DNA of 58,391 nucleotides from an uncultured Clostridia bacterium (GCA_937880805.1 CALGRR010000123.1:1-58391), one strand, 5' to 3'; shown: positions 8,482 through 16,191, numbered from the stretch's first letter. Made by a program: numbers and translations. The notes: generated by a model from the letters alone, not told the origin.

Positions 8482-10026
8482 ATGAAAAAATTTATTGCTG
8501 TTATTCTATCTGCGGTAATGCTCTTTTCAGTCTGTGTTCCCGCAGCCTTTGCTTCGGATGAATGTGATTGCGGAGTTTTGCCCACAATCTATGTAGGCCC
8601 TCTCGGCAACACCGATATTTATGAAAATGCAGACACCGAAGACGAAAGAATTCTTTTCAGACCCGACACAAAAACAATTATCGGAATTGTGCTCAAGGTT
8701 TTACCCGCAGTTATAACTCTTCCGATTACAAGGAATTACGATAAATTCGCAGACGTGCTTATTGAAGCTGTTGACAGTGCGATGGGTGCAATGGCTCTTG
8801 ACGGCAACGGAAATTCATATGAAAACGTATCTGTTAAAATCGACCTTCCCACAGACCCCGCACACGGCGTTGACAGAGACTATTATTTCCACTATGACTG
8901 GCGTCTTGACCCCATTGAAATTGCGGGTCAGCTTGATGCTTTCATTCAGCACGTTAAGAAGCTTACGGGTCACGATAAGGTTTATTTCAGAGCTTCTTCA
9001 ATGGGCGGCGTAACCGCAATGGCATATTTCAGCGAATACGGCTATGATGATGTTGCAGGCTGCATTTTCCAGTGCTGCCCCATTCTCGGCACATCAATGG
9101 CGGGCGATTTGCTTTGCAGAAAGCTTGAGCTTAACCCCCGTGCTCTTCTTGATTACGGCGTGGATGCCCTTCCTCCCGTTGATTTCGGAAGCACACTTCT
9201 TTATTTCCTTTTTAACGGACTTTACTACAGCGGTCTTGTTGATGTTGTTTATTCATTTGCCGAAAAGCTTCTTGATGAGCTTCAGGATAAGATTTTTGAT
9301 GAGCTTCTTACCCCCGTTTTCGGAACAATTCTCGGCCTTTGGGCATTTGTTCCCGATGCGGTTTATGAAGAGGCAAAGGCAATTAACCTTGACCCCGAAA
9401 CCCAGGCGGGTCTTATCGCAAAGGCTGACTACTATCATTATAACGTTCAGGGCAAGGCAGAAGAAATCCTTGAGGGTGCCGTTGATGCAGGGCTTAAGAT
9501 TATGATAGTTGCAGGCTATGATATTCAGGCAACACCCTTTATTGAATCAATGGAAAATGACAGCGACAACACCGTTGACACCATTTATGCTTCCGTAGGC
9601 GGCACAGTTGCAGATTACGATTCAACTCTCGGTGAAGATTATGTTTGCAAGGCAGACTGCGGCCACAACCACCTTTCACCCGATAACAAAATCGATGCTT
9701 CAACCTGCGTTCTGCCCGAACACACCTGGTTTATCAAGGGTATGCTTCATTCAAATTGCCACGACGGCATAAGTGAAATGTATAAGTGGTTCCTTTATTC
9801 CGATGAATACTATGATGTTTGGTCAAACCCCAAATATCCCCAGTTCCTTCAGAACGATAAGCCCAATCTCAGAGTGCTTCCTATGGGTAACTTTGCAGAA
9901 GGCGAGAAGGCTCCCGAATATGAAGAGGGAGATTCATATTATGATTCCTTCAACAAAATCGCAATGCCCGTTCTTAATAAAATATTTGCAGTTGGCGATA
10001 AAATAAGAGCCGTTTTCGTTAAATAA
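8482..10026 (+). CDS. Secreted alpha/beta-hydrolase (lipase-like), copy 1
   Basis: A 514-residue exported protein. The start at 8482 is preceded by AGAAAGG nine bases away and opens a clean signal peptide (MKKFIAVILSAVMLFS, cleavage after AFA near residue 22). The mature protein begins SDECDCG, then PTIYVGPLG in the position of the oxyanion strand. RASSMGG near residue 180 is the probable nucleophile elbow; its first position is Ala rather than Gly. A conserved C-terminal block reads CGHNHLSPD then IDASTC. The paralogue at 43627-45156 shares the ECDCG start, the DYYHYNVQ block and the HNH/ASTC block. Substrate unknown; an extracellular lipid ester or acylated glycan is inference. A terminator follows at 10044-10079. 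Confidence 0.82.
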   Translation: MKKFIAVILSAVMLFSVCVPAAFASDECDCGVLPTIYVGPLGNTDIYENADTEDERILFRPDTKTIIGIVLKVLPAVITLPITRNYDKFADVLIEAVDSAMGAMALDGNGNSYENVSVKIDLPTDPAHGVDRDYYFHYDWRLDPIEIAGQLDAFIQHVKKLTGHDKVYFRASSMGGVTAMAYFSEYGYDDVAGCIFQCCPILGTSMAGDLLCRKLELNPRALLDYGVDALPPVDFGSTLLYFLFNGLYYSGLVDVVYSFAEKLLDELQDKIFDELLTPVFGTILGLWAFVPDAVYEEAKAINLDPETQAGLIAKADYYHYNVQGKAEEILEGAVDAGLKIMIVAGYDIQATPFIESMENDSDNTVDTIYASVGGTVADYDSTLGEDYVCKADCGHNHLSPDNKIDASTCVLPEHTWFIKGMLHSNCHDGISEMYKWFLYSDEYYDVWSNPKYPQFLQNDKPNLRVLPMGNFAEGEKAPEYEEGDSYYDSFNKIAMPVLNKIFAVGDKIRAVFVK

Positions 10027-10043
10027 AAACAAAAAATTATCAA

Positions 10044-10079
10044 AAAATAGTCGGGAGAGCCTTCTCCCGACTATTTTTA
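10044..10079 (+). terminator. Terminator of hydrolase copy 1
   Basis: Stem AAAATAGTCGGGAGA paired with TCTCCCGACTATTTT around GCCT, ending in a T-rich run. Strong and close to the stop codon. Confidence 0.9.
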
Positions 10080-10093
10080 TTTTGGTGATTTTT

Positions 10094-10801
10094 ATGAAAA
10101 ACTATGCAAAGCTTTCCGCAAGGGCGGCATTGACCGGCAACTATATTGAGCCGGCTGCGGCGGTAATAATTATGCTGATATTCCTTTTGTTAACAGTTCT
10201 GCTAAATCAGCTTTCGGCAAAAATGAATATTCTTATATTTACCTTGCCCGTATCGGTTTTGATTTTATCGGTTTTTATGTGTGTGCTGAAATTTTCGCTT
10301 TCGGCAAGGCTTCTGATGTTATCCGAAAAAAGCATAGTCAAAACAAAGATTTCAAAGAAAAGAGCCGCAAAGGGCAGCTTTCTGGCAGCGTGCGTTTCAG
10401 GGCTGAAGCTGCTTCATTTTATTGCGTTTTCTTCTTTGCCTCTGTTATATTCGGCGGCGGTTTATATGAGAGTAAGGCTTAAAACGGTAAGCGTTGCTTC
10501 GCTGATTCTCAATATTATCGGTGCGGTGATTCTGATTGTTATGTCGCTGCTTTTCTGCGGTGTATCCGTTCAGAAATATTCAAAAGCGATTTATTATTTT
10601 GCGGGCAGCGAGGCGGTTACGGTCAGAAATGCAATCTCAATGAGCGTTGCTCAGACGAAAGGGAAGCTGCTTGATATTTTTATTTTCAAATGCAGCTTTC
10701 TTCCGTGGCTTTTAAGCGGAATTTTGCTTTTGCCGCTTATGTTTGTTTTGCCGTATTATGAAGAAAGCTTTATTTTTTACTGTATGTATTCCAGAAAATA
10801 A
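10094..10801 (+). CDS. Membrane protein of unknown function
   Basis: A 235-residue hydrophobic protein that I do not recognise. I start at the ATG at 10094, which has GGTGAT six bases upstream; a TTG twelve bases earlier is also open. About five or six membrane helices are visible: near residues 15-35, 43-66, 105-125, 135-160 and 195-220, with a basic loop (KTKISKKRAAKG) near 85-97. The layout resembles integral membrane proteins of the DUF975 type, but this is only a resemblance. It lies between the hydrolase terminator and the BlaI promoter and has no clear promoter of its own, so it may be weakly expressed by readthrough. Confidence 0.65.
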   Translation: MKNYAKLSARAALTGNYIEPAAAVIIMLIFLLLTVLLNQLSAKMNILIFTLPVSVLILSVFMCVLKFSLSARLLMLSEKSIVKTKISKKRAAKGSFLAACVSGLKLLHFIAFSSLPLLYSAAVYMRVRLKTVSVASLILNIIGAVILIVMSLLFCGVSVQKYSKAIYYFAGSEAVTVRNAISMSVAQTKGKLLDIFIFKCSFLPWLLSGILLLPLMFVLPYYEESFIFYCMYSRK

Positions 10802-10864
10802 AACGGCGGCTTATGCCGCTGAAACATACTTGCCGCAACCTTTTTAAAATTTTTGTTAACGCTG

Positions 10865-10893
10865 TTGACAAAACGGTCTACATCGTGTAGAAT
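10865..10893 (+). promoter_or_regulatory. Promoter of the BlaI/M56 operon
   Basis: TTGACA (10865-10870), exactly 17 bases, then TAGAAT (10888-10893). The spacer contains operator 1, so a bound BlaI-type dimer would block RNA polymerase. Confidence 0.85.
10877..10891 (+). promoter_or_regulatory. BlaI-type operator 1
   Basis: Perfect dyad TCTACA-TCG-TGTAGA. The TACA-N3-TGTA core matches the BlaI/MecI/CopY operator pattern. It lies between the -35 and -10 boxes of the blaI promoter. Confidence 0.85.
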
Positions 10894-10901
10894 ATAGATG
10901 G

Positions 10902-10916
10902 TCTACAAAATGTAGA
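10902..10916 (+). promoter_or_regulatory. BlaI-type operator 2
   Basis: Perfect dyad TCTACA-AAA-TGTAGA, centred 25 bases from operator 1 and just downstream of the expected transcription start. The tandem arrangement predicts cooperative autorepression. Confidence 0.85.
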
Positions 10917-10934
10917 ATGAAAGGGGACTTTGCT

Positions 10935-11297
10935 ATGAATGATTATCAGATGGGTGCGGTTGAATCGAAATTTGCAGATATAATATGGGAAAATGAGCCG
11001 ATTTCTTCAACCGAGCTTTCAAAACGCAGCGAAGAATTACTTAAGTGGAAAAAATCAACAACATATACCGTTCTGAAAAGGCTTTGCGATAAGGGCATTT
11101 TTCAGAATAACAAAGGAACCGTGACTTCTCTGATTTCAAAGCAGGAGTTTTATTCAATGCAGAGCGAAAAGTTTGTTGAAGAAACCTTTGACGGCTCTCT
11201 GCCTGCTTTTCTGGCGGCTTTTACCGCACGCAAAAACTTAACTCCCGATGAGGTTGCACAGCTTCGCAAAATGATTGATGAATACGGGGAGGAATAA
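10935..11297 (+). CDS. BlaI/MecI/CopY family transcriptional repressor
   Basis: A 120-residue winged-helix repressor. The start at 10935 follows AAAGGGGA; an upstream ATG at 10917 lies directly against operator 2 with no ribosome binding site. The N-terminal DNA-binding domain includes MGAVESKFADIIWEN and KSTTYTVLKRLCDKG, the hallmark recognition region of the BlaI family, followed by a dimerisation tail rich in acidic residues. It should bind the two TACA-N3-TGTA dyads upstream and repress itself and the following M56 gene (3-base gap after the stop). In the known systems the partner membrane protease triggers repressor cleavage; that this pair works so is inferred from gene order and families. 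No beta-lactamase gene is nearby. Confidence 0.93.
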   Translation: MNDYQMGAVESKFADIIWENEPISSTELSKRSEELLKWKKSTTYTVLKRLCDKGIFQNNKGTVTSLISKQEFYSMQSEKFVEETFDGSLPAFLAAFTARKNLTPDEVAQLRKMIDEYGEE

Positions 11298-11299
11298 AA

Positions 11300-14251
11300 A
11301 TGATTGATTTATTCCATTCCTTGGGTCAGGTTTTTATGCAGCTTTTCAATGTCAGTCTGACGGCGGGGTGGTTTGTTCTGGCGGTTGTTTTAATCAGACT
11401 TCTGCTGAAAAAAGCTCCGAAATGGATAAGCTGTGTGCTTTGGGGTATGGTTGCATTAAGGCTTGTTATGCCCTTTTCAATCGAAAGTGCATTGAGCCTT
11501 GTTCCGAGTGCGGAGCCGTTACCCGTTACAAATATTTATAAATCGGGCCCCGATATATCGGGCAACCTGATTTACCGCAATGTCAACAGCGGGTCGCAGA
11601 TTTTTGATGCGGTTGTGGAAAGTGCAATGCGTGAAACCAACAGCGTTTCCGTGCTGAAGGATAATTTCGGCTTGCTTGCGTGCATATGGATTCTTGGTAT
11701 GCTTGCGATGCTGATATACATGGTTATAAGCTGCTTTAAAATAAGCAAAAAGCTCAATGAAGCAATGCCGCTTAAAGATAACATTTGGCTTTGCGACAGA
11801 ATAGCTTCTCCGTTCATTTTCGGTGTGATTAAACCCCGTATTTATCTTCCTTCAGATATGAGTGAAGCCGATGCGGAATTTGTTATCGCTCACGAAAAGG
11901 CACACCTCAAGCGTCGTGACCATTGGTGGAAGCCACTCGGATTTATGCTTTTAACCGTTTATTGGTTCAATCCTCTTTTATGGATTGCATATATCCTGCT
12001 TTGCAGAGATATTGAGCTTGCCTGCGATGAAAAGGTTATAAAAGAAATGGGAGCAGAAATCAAAAAAGATTATTCCAATGCACTCATTAACTGCAGCGTG
12101 CCGAGAAAATCAATAGCAGCCTGCCCGCTTGCCTTTGGCGAAACGGGAGTAAAGAGCAGAATAAAATCCGTTCTTAACTATAAAAAGCCTGCGTTCTGGG
12201 TTATCATTGTTGCTGTTATTGCAAGTGCTGTTCTTACAGTTTGTTTTCTGACAAATCCCGTTGATAATTCGGCAATTTTCAATGCGAAATATGAAACGGG
12301 CGAGTGCCTTTTTGATGATGTTGTAACAGAGGATAAGCAAACAAATAAAAATGATTTGAGCTTCGGAATAAACTCAACGGGCGGAGTATATAAGGATTAC
12401 GGCAACGGCGAGGGCGAATATATCGGCGAGCTTAAGGATTCCGTTTTTTCGGTGAATGAGCTTAATTCTATGATTGAAGAACAAGGCAGAAAAAGAATCA
12501 ATATCGGCAGAATTCATAAGGCTTATGAAATATCTGATGATAACGGCAAAAAAGATTATGTTTTCTTCCATAAGAAAAACGGTGATGTTGCAGTTGTTAT
12601 GTTCTTCAGCGACGGCGGAATTATGAGCGTTTTCAACCTTGTAAAAAAGCCCTCGGCAGATACAGAGTATGATAATTCGCTCGATGATGAACTGAGCGTA
12701 TTCATAGACTGCAGCATTGCAGAGCATTTCCAGAATGAAGAGAGCGTGAATTATGCCTGCTGCGTTGACTATGAGGTTTTGGGCAAAAGAAAATTCTTTG
12801 GCGAAACAACGCTTTATCTCTGGGTTATGTATCAGGAATACAGCTTTGACGGTATTCTTAAGAAAGAAAGCGGAGCCCATATTCCGACAGCAATAACTGT
12901 CAGAAAAGAAAACGGCGGATATAAGCTCGTTGAATATTGGGAGCCGAGAGACGGTTCCTACTATGCCAAAGATATAAAGGATAAGTTTCCGCTTTATCTT
13001 CACAATAAAGGAATTGATTCTCAGCGATATGTAAAACAGCAGATTGCAAGGTGCGAGGCTTTGGCAATGGAGCATTTCGGAATTGACCGTTCCCGATACA
13101 GCTCCATTGAGGAATTCAACGCCACCGTTAAAAGCAGACCGCTTACGCTTTCCGATGTTGTTATTCTTTCCTATAAAAAAGATAAGCTCACCTGGTCGGA
13201 TTTTGAAGAATTCAGATATGTTGAAACGGGCTCGGGTTTATATATCAGGCAGTATGATATAGACGAGATGTTTACTCTTTTAATCGGCGGCACCGACCTT
13301 GCAACAGAGCCTATGTATATCTATCTTCACGCAAGCGATGCCTGGGATTTTCAGATTGACATCCGCCAGAACGATGTTGAGAAATTTATAAACGAGCATC
13401 AGAAAAATCCTGTTGTTAAAAATCTTTCGGCAAGCTGGCATTGCATACCCGTGGGTTACAACGAGAAAACCTACAGCGAAATAATCAAAACATACGGTAT
13501 TCCGTCTCATATAATTTTGAACAGCGTGCAGTTTTTGCCCGTGGTGAAGATTGAAGATGTCAGCGAACTGCAAGCTTTTATGCAGAAAATGAACGGATTT
13601 ATGGGCTTTGATATTTCTTATCCCGATGCACCTTCATTTAATGAAGTAAAAGAGGAATATAACGAAGAATTCTTCAACACTTCAACTCTTCTGCTTGCAT
13701 ATACTTCATCATCAACAACCGCCCACCGATACACCGTTGATAATATCACAAAATCTGAAGGTATAATCACCGTAAATATCGCAGAAATTGACCCCGAAGG
13801 CGGCGATACCGCAATGGAAGGCTGGCTTGTTGCGATAAGAGTTTCAAAAGAAGACACCGCAGATTCAGAAAGAATAGATGCGTTAATCAGCTCTGTTCAG
13901 TATCCAAACAGAGGCACGGCAAATGCCGAGCTTGTAAGGCTTTGTGTTTTCAGGGATTCAAAAGAAATAATCAAACCGAGTATAAGCTTATATGATAACG
14001 GTATGTTTCAGTTCACATTCTCCGCATACAGCAGTTATATCGGAATGGGGGAATATACAATAGAGAATGACAGAATGACCCTCAGAACCGATGACGGCAA
14101 GTTTACCTATGTGTTTGATATGGTTCAAAAAGATAAGGATGACCCGAAAGCTTCAACCGCCGAAGGTGAAGCAAAGCTTGTGTTTGATGCGGAAAACTCA
14201 TCTGAAATGCTCTGGTTTTCGGATATGTATGACGGCTGCGAATTTTATTGA
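11300..14251 (+). CDS. BlaR1-like M56 membrane metalloprotease with giant sensor region
   Basis: A 983-residue membrane sensor-protease. The N-terminal 320 residues are a BlaR1/MecR1-type M56 module: helices near 18-37, 45-60 and 125-145, the zinc motif HEKAH at 198-202, a downstream glutamate in ELACDEK near 240, and a last helix near 297-317. The remaining 660 or so residues would lie outside the cell. This part has no penicillin-binding domain with SxxK and KTG motifs as in BlaR1; it shows repeated small alpha+beta segments such as YWEPRDGSYY near 555 and a final beta-rich block. The signal sensed is therefore unknown and need not be a beta-lactam. Transcribed with the repressor gene from a BlaI-operated promoter. 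Base composition matches its neighbours. Confidence 0.88.
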   Translation: MIDLFHSLGQVFMQLFNVSLTAGWFVLAVVLIRLLLKKAPKWISCVLWGMVALRLVMPFSIESALSLVPSAEPLPVTNIYKSGPDISGNLIYRNVNSGSQIFDAVVESAMRETNSVSVLKDNFGLLACIWILGMLAMLIYMVISCFKISKKLNEAMPLKDNIWLCDRIASPFIFGVIKPRIYLPSDMSEADAEFVIAHEKAHLKRRDHWWKPLGFMLLTVYWFNPLLWIAYILLCRDIELACDEKVIKEMGAEIKKDYSNALINCSVPRKSIAACPLAFGETGVKSRIKSVLNYKKPAFWVIIVAVIASAVLTVCFLTNPVDNSAIFNAKYETGECLFDDVVTEDKQTNKNDLSFGINSTGGVYKDYGNGEGEYIGELKDSVFSVNELNSMIEEQGRKRINIGRIHKAYEISDDNGKKDYVFFHKKNGDVAVVMFFSDGGIMSVFNLVKKPSADTEYDNSLDDELSVFIDCSIAEHFQNEESVNYACCVDYEVLGKRKFFGETTLYLWVMYQEYSFDGILKKESGAHIPTAITVRKENGGYKLVEYWEPRDGSYYAKDIKDKFPLYLHNKGIDSQRYVKQQIARCEALAMEHFGIDRSRYSSIEEFNATVKSRPLTLSDVVILSYKKDKLTWSDFEEFRYVETGSGLYIRQYDIDEMFTLLIGGTDLATEPMYIYLHASDAWDFQIDIRQNDVEKFINEHQKNPVVKNLSASWHCIPVGYNEKTYSEIIKTYGIPSHIILNSVQFLPVVKIEDVSELQAFMQKMNGFMGFDISYPDAPSFNEVKEEYNEEFFNTSTLLLAYTSSSTTAHRYTVDNITKSEGIITVNIAEIDPEGGDTAMEGWLVAIRVSKEDTADSERIDALISSVQYPNRGTANAELVRLCVFRDSKEIIKPSISLYDNGMFQFTFSAYSSYIGMGEYTIENDRMTLRTDDGKFTYVFDMVQKDKDDPKASTAEGEAKLVFDAENSSEMLWFSDMYDGCEFY

Positions 14252-14265
14252 TGCTTTTTAGTGAG

Positions 14266-14305
14266 AAAAAAGGCTTGCAGAGGTTTAAATCTCTGCAAGC
14301 CTTTT
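14266..14305. terminator. Bidirectional terminator
   Basis: Stem GGCTTGCAGAG / CTCTGCAAGCC with an eight-base loop, flanked by A and T runs. It serves both the rightward M56 gene and the leftward YhcH gene. A near-copy of the stem occurs at 56436-56466. Confidence 0.9.
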
Positions 14306-14309
14306 GCTG

Positions 14310-14750
14310 TTATACGGGAATTTTAAATACCGCTTTTTTGATTTTTTCGCTGTTGAGCTTAACTCCGGGTCTGTGTGCATCGCCGGGTGCAAGAAAAGCG
14401 AAGGTGCCCTCTTCAAGCGAAACCTTTGTGCTTTCGCAGGTCTGTGATGCAAAAAACTCAATGTCGGGCTCATATCCGCCGGAATCCTTTGCACAAGCAA
14501 GGGGAATAACCTCTATTGTTTCGCCGCCCGTAATTGCATACTGCAAATCGTTGAATTCACGGTGAGCTTCAAATTCTCCGCCGGCACCGGGCTCGTATTC
14601 AGCAAGGCTGACTTTGATTCCGCCGCCAACCTCATAGCTTTCGCAGGGGAGAGTCTTCATATCGTTTTCGGCAATGAACTTTTCAATAAGCTCAAAGCCT
14701 TCACACATAGCCGAATAAAGTCTGAGGTTTTCAATTTTGTCAAAAATCAT
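14310..14750 (-). CDS. YhcH/YjgK/YiaL family protein
   Basis: A 146-residue cupin-like protein of the DUF386 family, found with sugar and sialic-acid catabolism genes and suggested to act as an anomerase or sugar isomerase. Family marks are EAHREFNDLQYAITG near 83-97, and FLAPGDAHRPG near 119-129, which hold the metal-binding His and Asp/Glu residues. Length is typical. It lies 21 bases after the SdpI-like gene on the same strand, with its own AGGATATTGCT-type binding site, so it could be co-transcribed with sdpRI. No sialic acid genes are adjacent; nagB is 36 kb away. Confidence 0.9.
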   Translation of the reverse strand: MIFDKIENLRLYSAMCEGFELIEKFIAENDMKTLPCESYEVGGGIKVSLAEYEPGAGGEFEAHREFNDLQYAITGGETIEVIPLACAKDSGGYEPDIEFFASQTCESTKVSLEEGTFAFLAPGDAHRPGVKLNSEKIKKAVFKIPV

Positions 14751-14771
14751 AGCAATATCCTCCGTGTTGAT

Positions 14772-15422
14772 TTAATTGTTCTGCTTGTTTTTATCGTGCT
14801 TTACATAAAATCTGTAAGAGCAGATTATCGGAACAATTACCATTATAGCAGTTATTGCTGCAAAAATCCAATACTGTTTTAAAAATCCCGTAAAAATTAT
14901 CAGAAAACCGCCGATAACCCACAGCTTTCCCGCAAGTCGGTGTGTGTAATTCCAGTTTTCTTCGCTGTCGAGAGTCCACGGAATTTTAATTCCCATTGTG
15001 TAGCTTTGCTTGCATTTGGGCATATAGTTGCCGATTACTATGAACAGAAGCCCGAAGAATATATTCATAATGAAATTTATATTAAACTCAAATTCCAATG
15101 CAAAAGCATAAATAATACTGCCCATCAGAAGTGAAAGCACGGGGCAAATCCATAAAACAAGAGTGAGGGCTTTTCCGTTTATATTTTTGCTTTTCGGGTC
15201 AAGAGATGAAACAGCGAGGCAAATCCAATGAACGGCAAGCAGAAAAAGCGGCAATGCAAAAACGGCAAAGGGCTTGCTGCTGAAGCTGTCGGCAACGCCC
15301 TGCGAGTTGAAATGGGTAGGTATTTCTTCGGGCAGCTTATCCCAGAGAATCAAGCCCGCAAGAATCGGAAGCAGAATTATGATTGAAGTTATAATCATTG
15401 TTTTCAAATTATTCTTAATCAT
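14772..15422 (-). CDS. SdpI-like immunity or transport membrane protein
   Basis: A 216-residue membrane protein with an N-terminal DUF1648 module (residues 1-60, containing LPEEIPTHFNSQG) and a C-terminal SdpI-type region (YMPKCKQSYTMGIKIPWTL near 145-165). About six helices. In Bacillus subtilis SdpI confers immunity to the SdpC toxin and sequesters the repressor SdpR at the membrane. Here the gene overlaps the ArsR-type regulator gene by eight bases (ATGATTAA), giving the same two-gene unit. No sdpABC toxin genes are present, so its role may be general envelope-stress tolerance; that is inference. Confidence 0.9.
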   Translation of the reverse strand: MIKNNLKTMIITSIIILLPILAGLILWDKLPEEIPTHFNSQGVADSFSSKPFAVFALPLFLLAVHWICLAVSSLDPKSKNINGKALTLVLWICPVLSLLMGSIIYAFALEFEFNINFIMNIFFGLLFIVIGNYMPKCKQSYTMGIKIPWTLDSEENWNYTHRLAGKLWVIGGFLIIFTGFLKQYWIFAAITAIMVIVPIICSYRFYVKHDKNKQNN

Positions 15423-15690
15423 CAGAGGTATCTCCTTTCAGATCGGTAATCCAAAGCATAATTTCTTCAAGCACCGATGTGTTGATAGTGTAATAAATAA
15501 ATTTTCCGTCACGCTCATCTCTTATCAAATCAGCTTCCTTGAGCACGGAAAGATGGCGTGAAACCGCGGCGAAGCTTATTGAAAAGCTTTCGGATATTTC
15601 GCCCGCAGACAAGGTTTTTTCTTTGAGAAGATTGAGAATTTCTCTTCTTGTAGGGTCTGCCAAGGCACGCAAAGTATTCTGCAAACTCAA
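15415..15690 (-). CDS. ArsR/SdpR family repressor
   Basis: A 91-residue winged-helix regulator. I start at the TTG at 15690, eight bases after GGAGGCGG, which yields the family-like N-terminus SLQNTLRALADPTRREIL. The upstream ATG at 15714 has no binding site and lies inside the operator dyad. The helix-turn-helix includes SISFAAVSRHLSVLKEADL, and the wing RDERDGKFIYY. It has no metal-binding cysteine pair, as in SdpR. Probably an autorepressor of this operon, relieved when the SdpI partner captures it at the membrane (known for B. subtilis, inferred here). Confidence 0.92.
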   Translation of the reverse strand: MSLQNTLRALADPTRREILNLLKEKTLSAGEISESFSISFAAVSRHLSVLKEADLIRDERDGKFIYYTINTSVLEEIMLWITDLKGDTSDD

Positions 15691-15704
15691 ATAACCGCCT
15701 CCCT

Positions 15705-15733
15705 CATTTAACATTTAACTTAACTGTTTAATG
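15705..15733 (-). promoter_or_regulatory. Probable SdpR-type operator
   Basis: Imperfect inverted repeat CATTTAACA (15705-15713) and TGTTTAATG (15725-15733), 8 of 9 positions matching, with further TTAAC repeats between. It covers the expected transcription start of the regulator operon. Confidence 0.55.
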
Positions 15734-15734
15734 A

Positions 15735-15763
15735 ATTTTATCACACATTTTTATGTTTGTCAA
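15735..15763 (-). promoter_or_regulatory. Promoter of the sdpRI-like operon
   Basis: On the minus strand TTGACA (15758-15763), 17 bases, TAAAAT (15735-15740) with a TG extension. Confidence 0.85.
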
Positions 15764-16048
15764 GAGGGCGGTATACTTTTTGGAACAGTAATCTCATATG
15801 TCTGAAATACAATATCTTACGCACATTCGAGCATTTTTCTCTTTGCCATACGGCAGTATGCCTGCATCGAAGAAATGCCCGACTGCACGCAACCTATTGC
15901 ATTTCAGATGCGAAGCAGTTTTGAAAGAGAAGATTTTCGTCACAGCAAGGCGAAAATCTGCAGGAATACGAGGCTATTTCAAAGATTTTCAACGATGATG
16001 TGGCGTAAATATTCCTTTCAAAACCATATTAATTACTGTTTCAAAAAG
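15764..16048. other. Gene-free stretch before the ribU leader
   Basis: No credible gene. It holds several short dyads and one structured, repeat-like segment (separate entry, 15900-16019). The short open frames here have no ribosome binding sites and no recognisable product. Confidence 0.6.
15900..16019 (+). repeat. Possible dispersed intergenic repeat, copy A
   Basis: Contains a perfect 9-base inverted repeat AGATTTTCG / CGAAAATCT (15931-15939 and 15951-15959) and the string GCAGGAATACGAGG. The order of words GATTTT, GTCA, CAAGG, GCAG, TATTT and a closing ATTCC is also seen, inverted, at 58253-58391. Judged by eye only. It abuts the truncated FMN aptamer. Confidence 0.35.
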
Positions 16049-16054
16049 TATAAT
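16049..16054 (+). promoter_or_regulatory. Candidate -10 box for ribU
   Basis: TATAAT seven bases before the aptamer half. No good -35 box at 16 to 18 bases. If used, transcription would begin at about 16061, so the RNA could not contain a 5' aptamer half. Confidence 0.4.
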
Positions 16055-16060
16055 TGCAGT

Positions 16061-16112
16061 TGATGCGGTGAAATTCCGCAACCGACGGTTATAGTCCGGA
16101 TGAAAGAGAATG
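16061..16112 (+). promoter_or_regulatory. FMN riboswitch (RFN element), 3' half only
   Basis: The segment matches the 3' half of the RFN consensus: GATGCGGTGAAATTCCGC closes a hairpin, followed by ACCGACGGTTATAGTCCGGA and TGAAAGAGAAT. The 5' half, which should read CTTCGGGGCAGGG-type then ACCGGCGGT, is not in the preceding 280 bases. ATTCCTTTC at 16011-16019 could pair with GAAAGAGAAT as a substitute P1. The downstream gene is ribU, the expected target, so the family call is firm but the element looks incomplete. Confidence 0.75.
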
Positions 16113-16130
16113 CTTAATATCAAAGCATTT

Positions 16131-16164
16131 GCCGCCCTGCATTTTGCAGGGTGTTTTCTTTTTT
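16131..16164 (+). terminator. Attenuator-type terminator of the ribU leader
   Basis: Stem CCCTGC / GCAGGG (16135-16140 and 16146-16151) with an ATTTT loop, followed by TGTTTTCTTTTTT. It lies between the aptamer half and the ribU binding site, as in FMN riboswitch expression platforms. The preceding AATGCTT / AAAGCATT hairpin may be part of the switch. Confidence 0.75.
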
Positions 16165-16191
16165 CACCCCATTTGAAAAGGAGAAAAAGCA

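Noticed and set aside
12374..13075. 233-codon leftward open frame inside the M56 gene
   Set aside because: It is antisense to the well-supported protease gene, has no ribosome binding site and no recognisable product.
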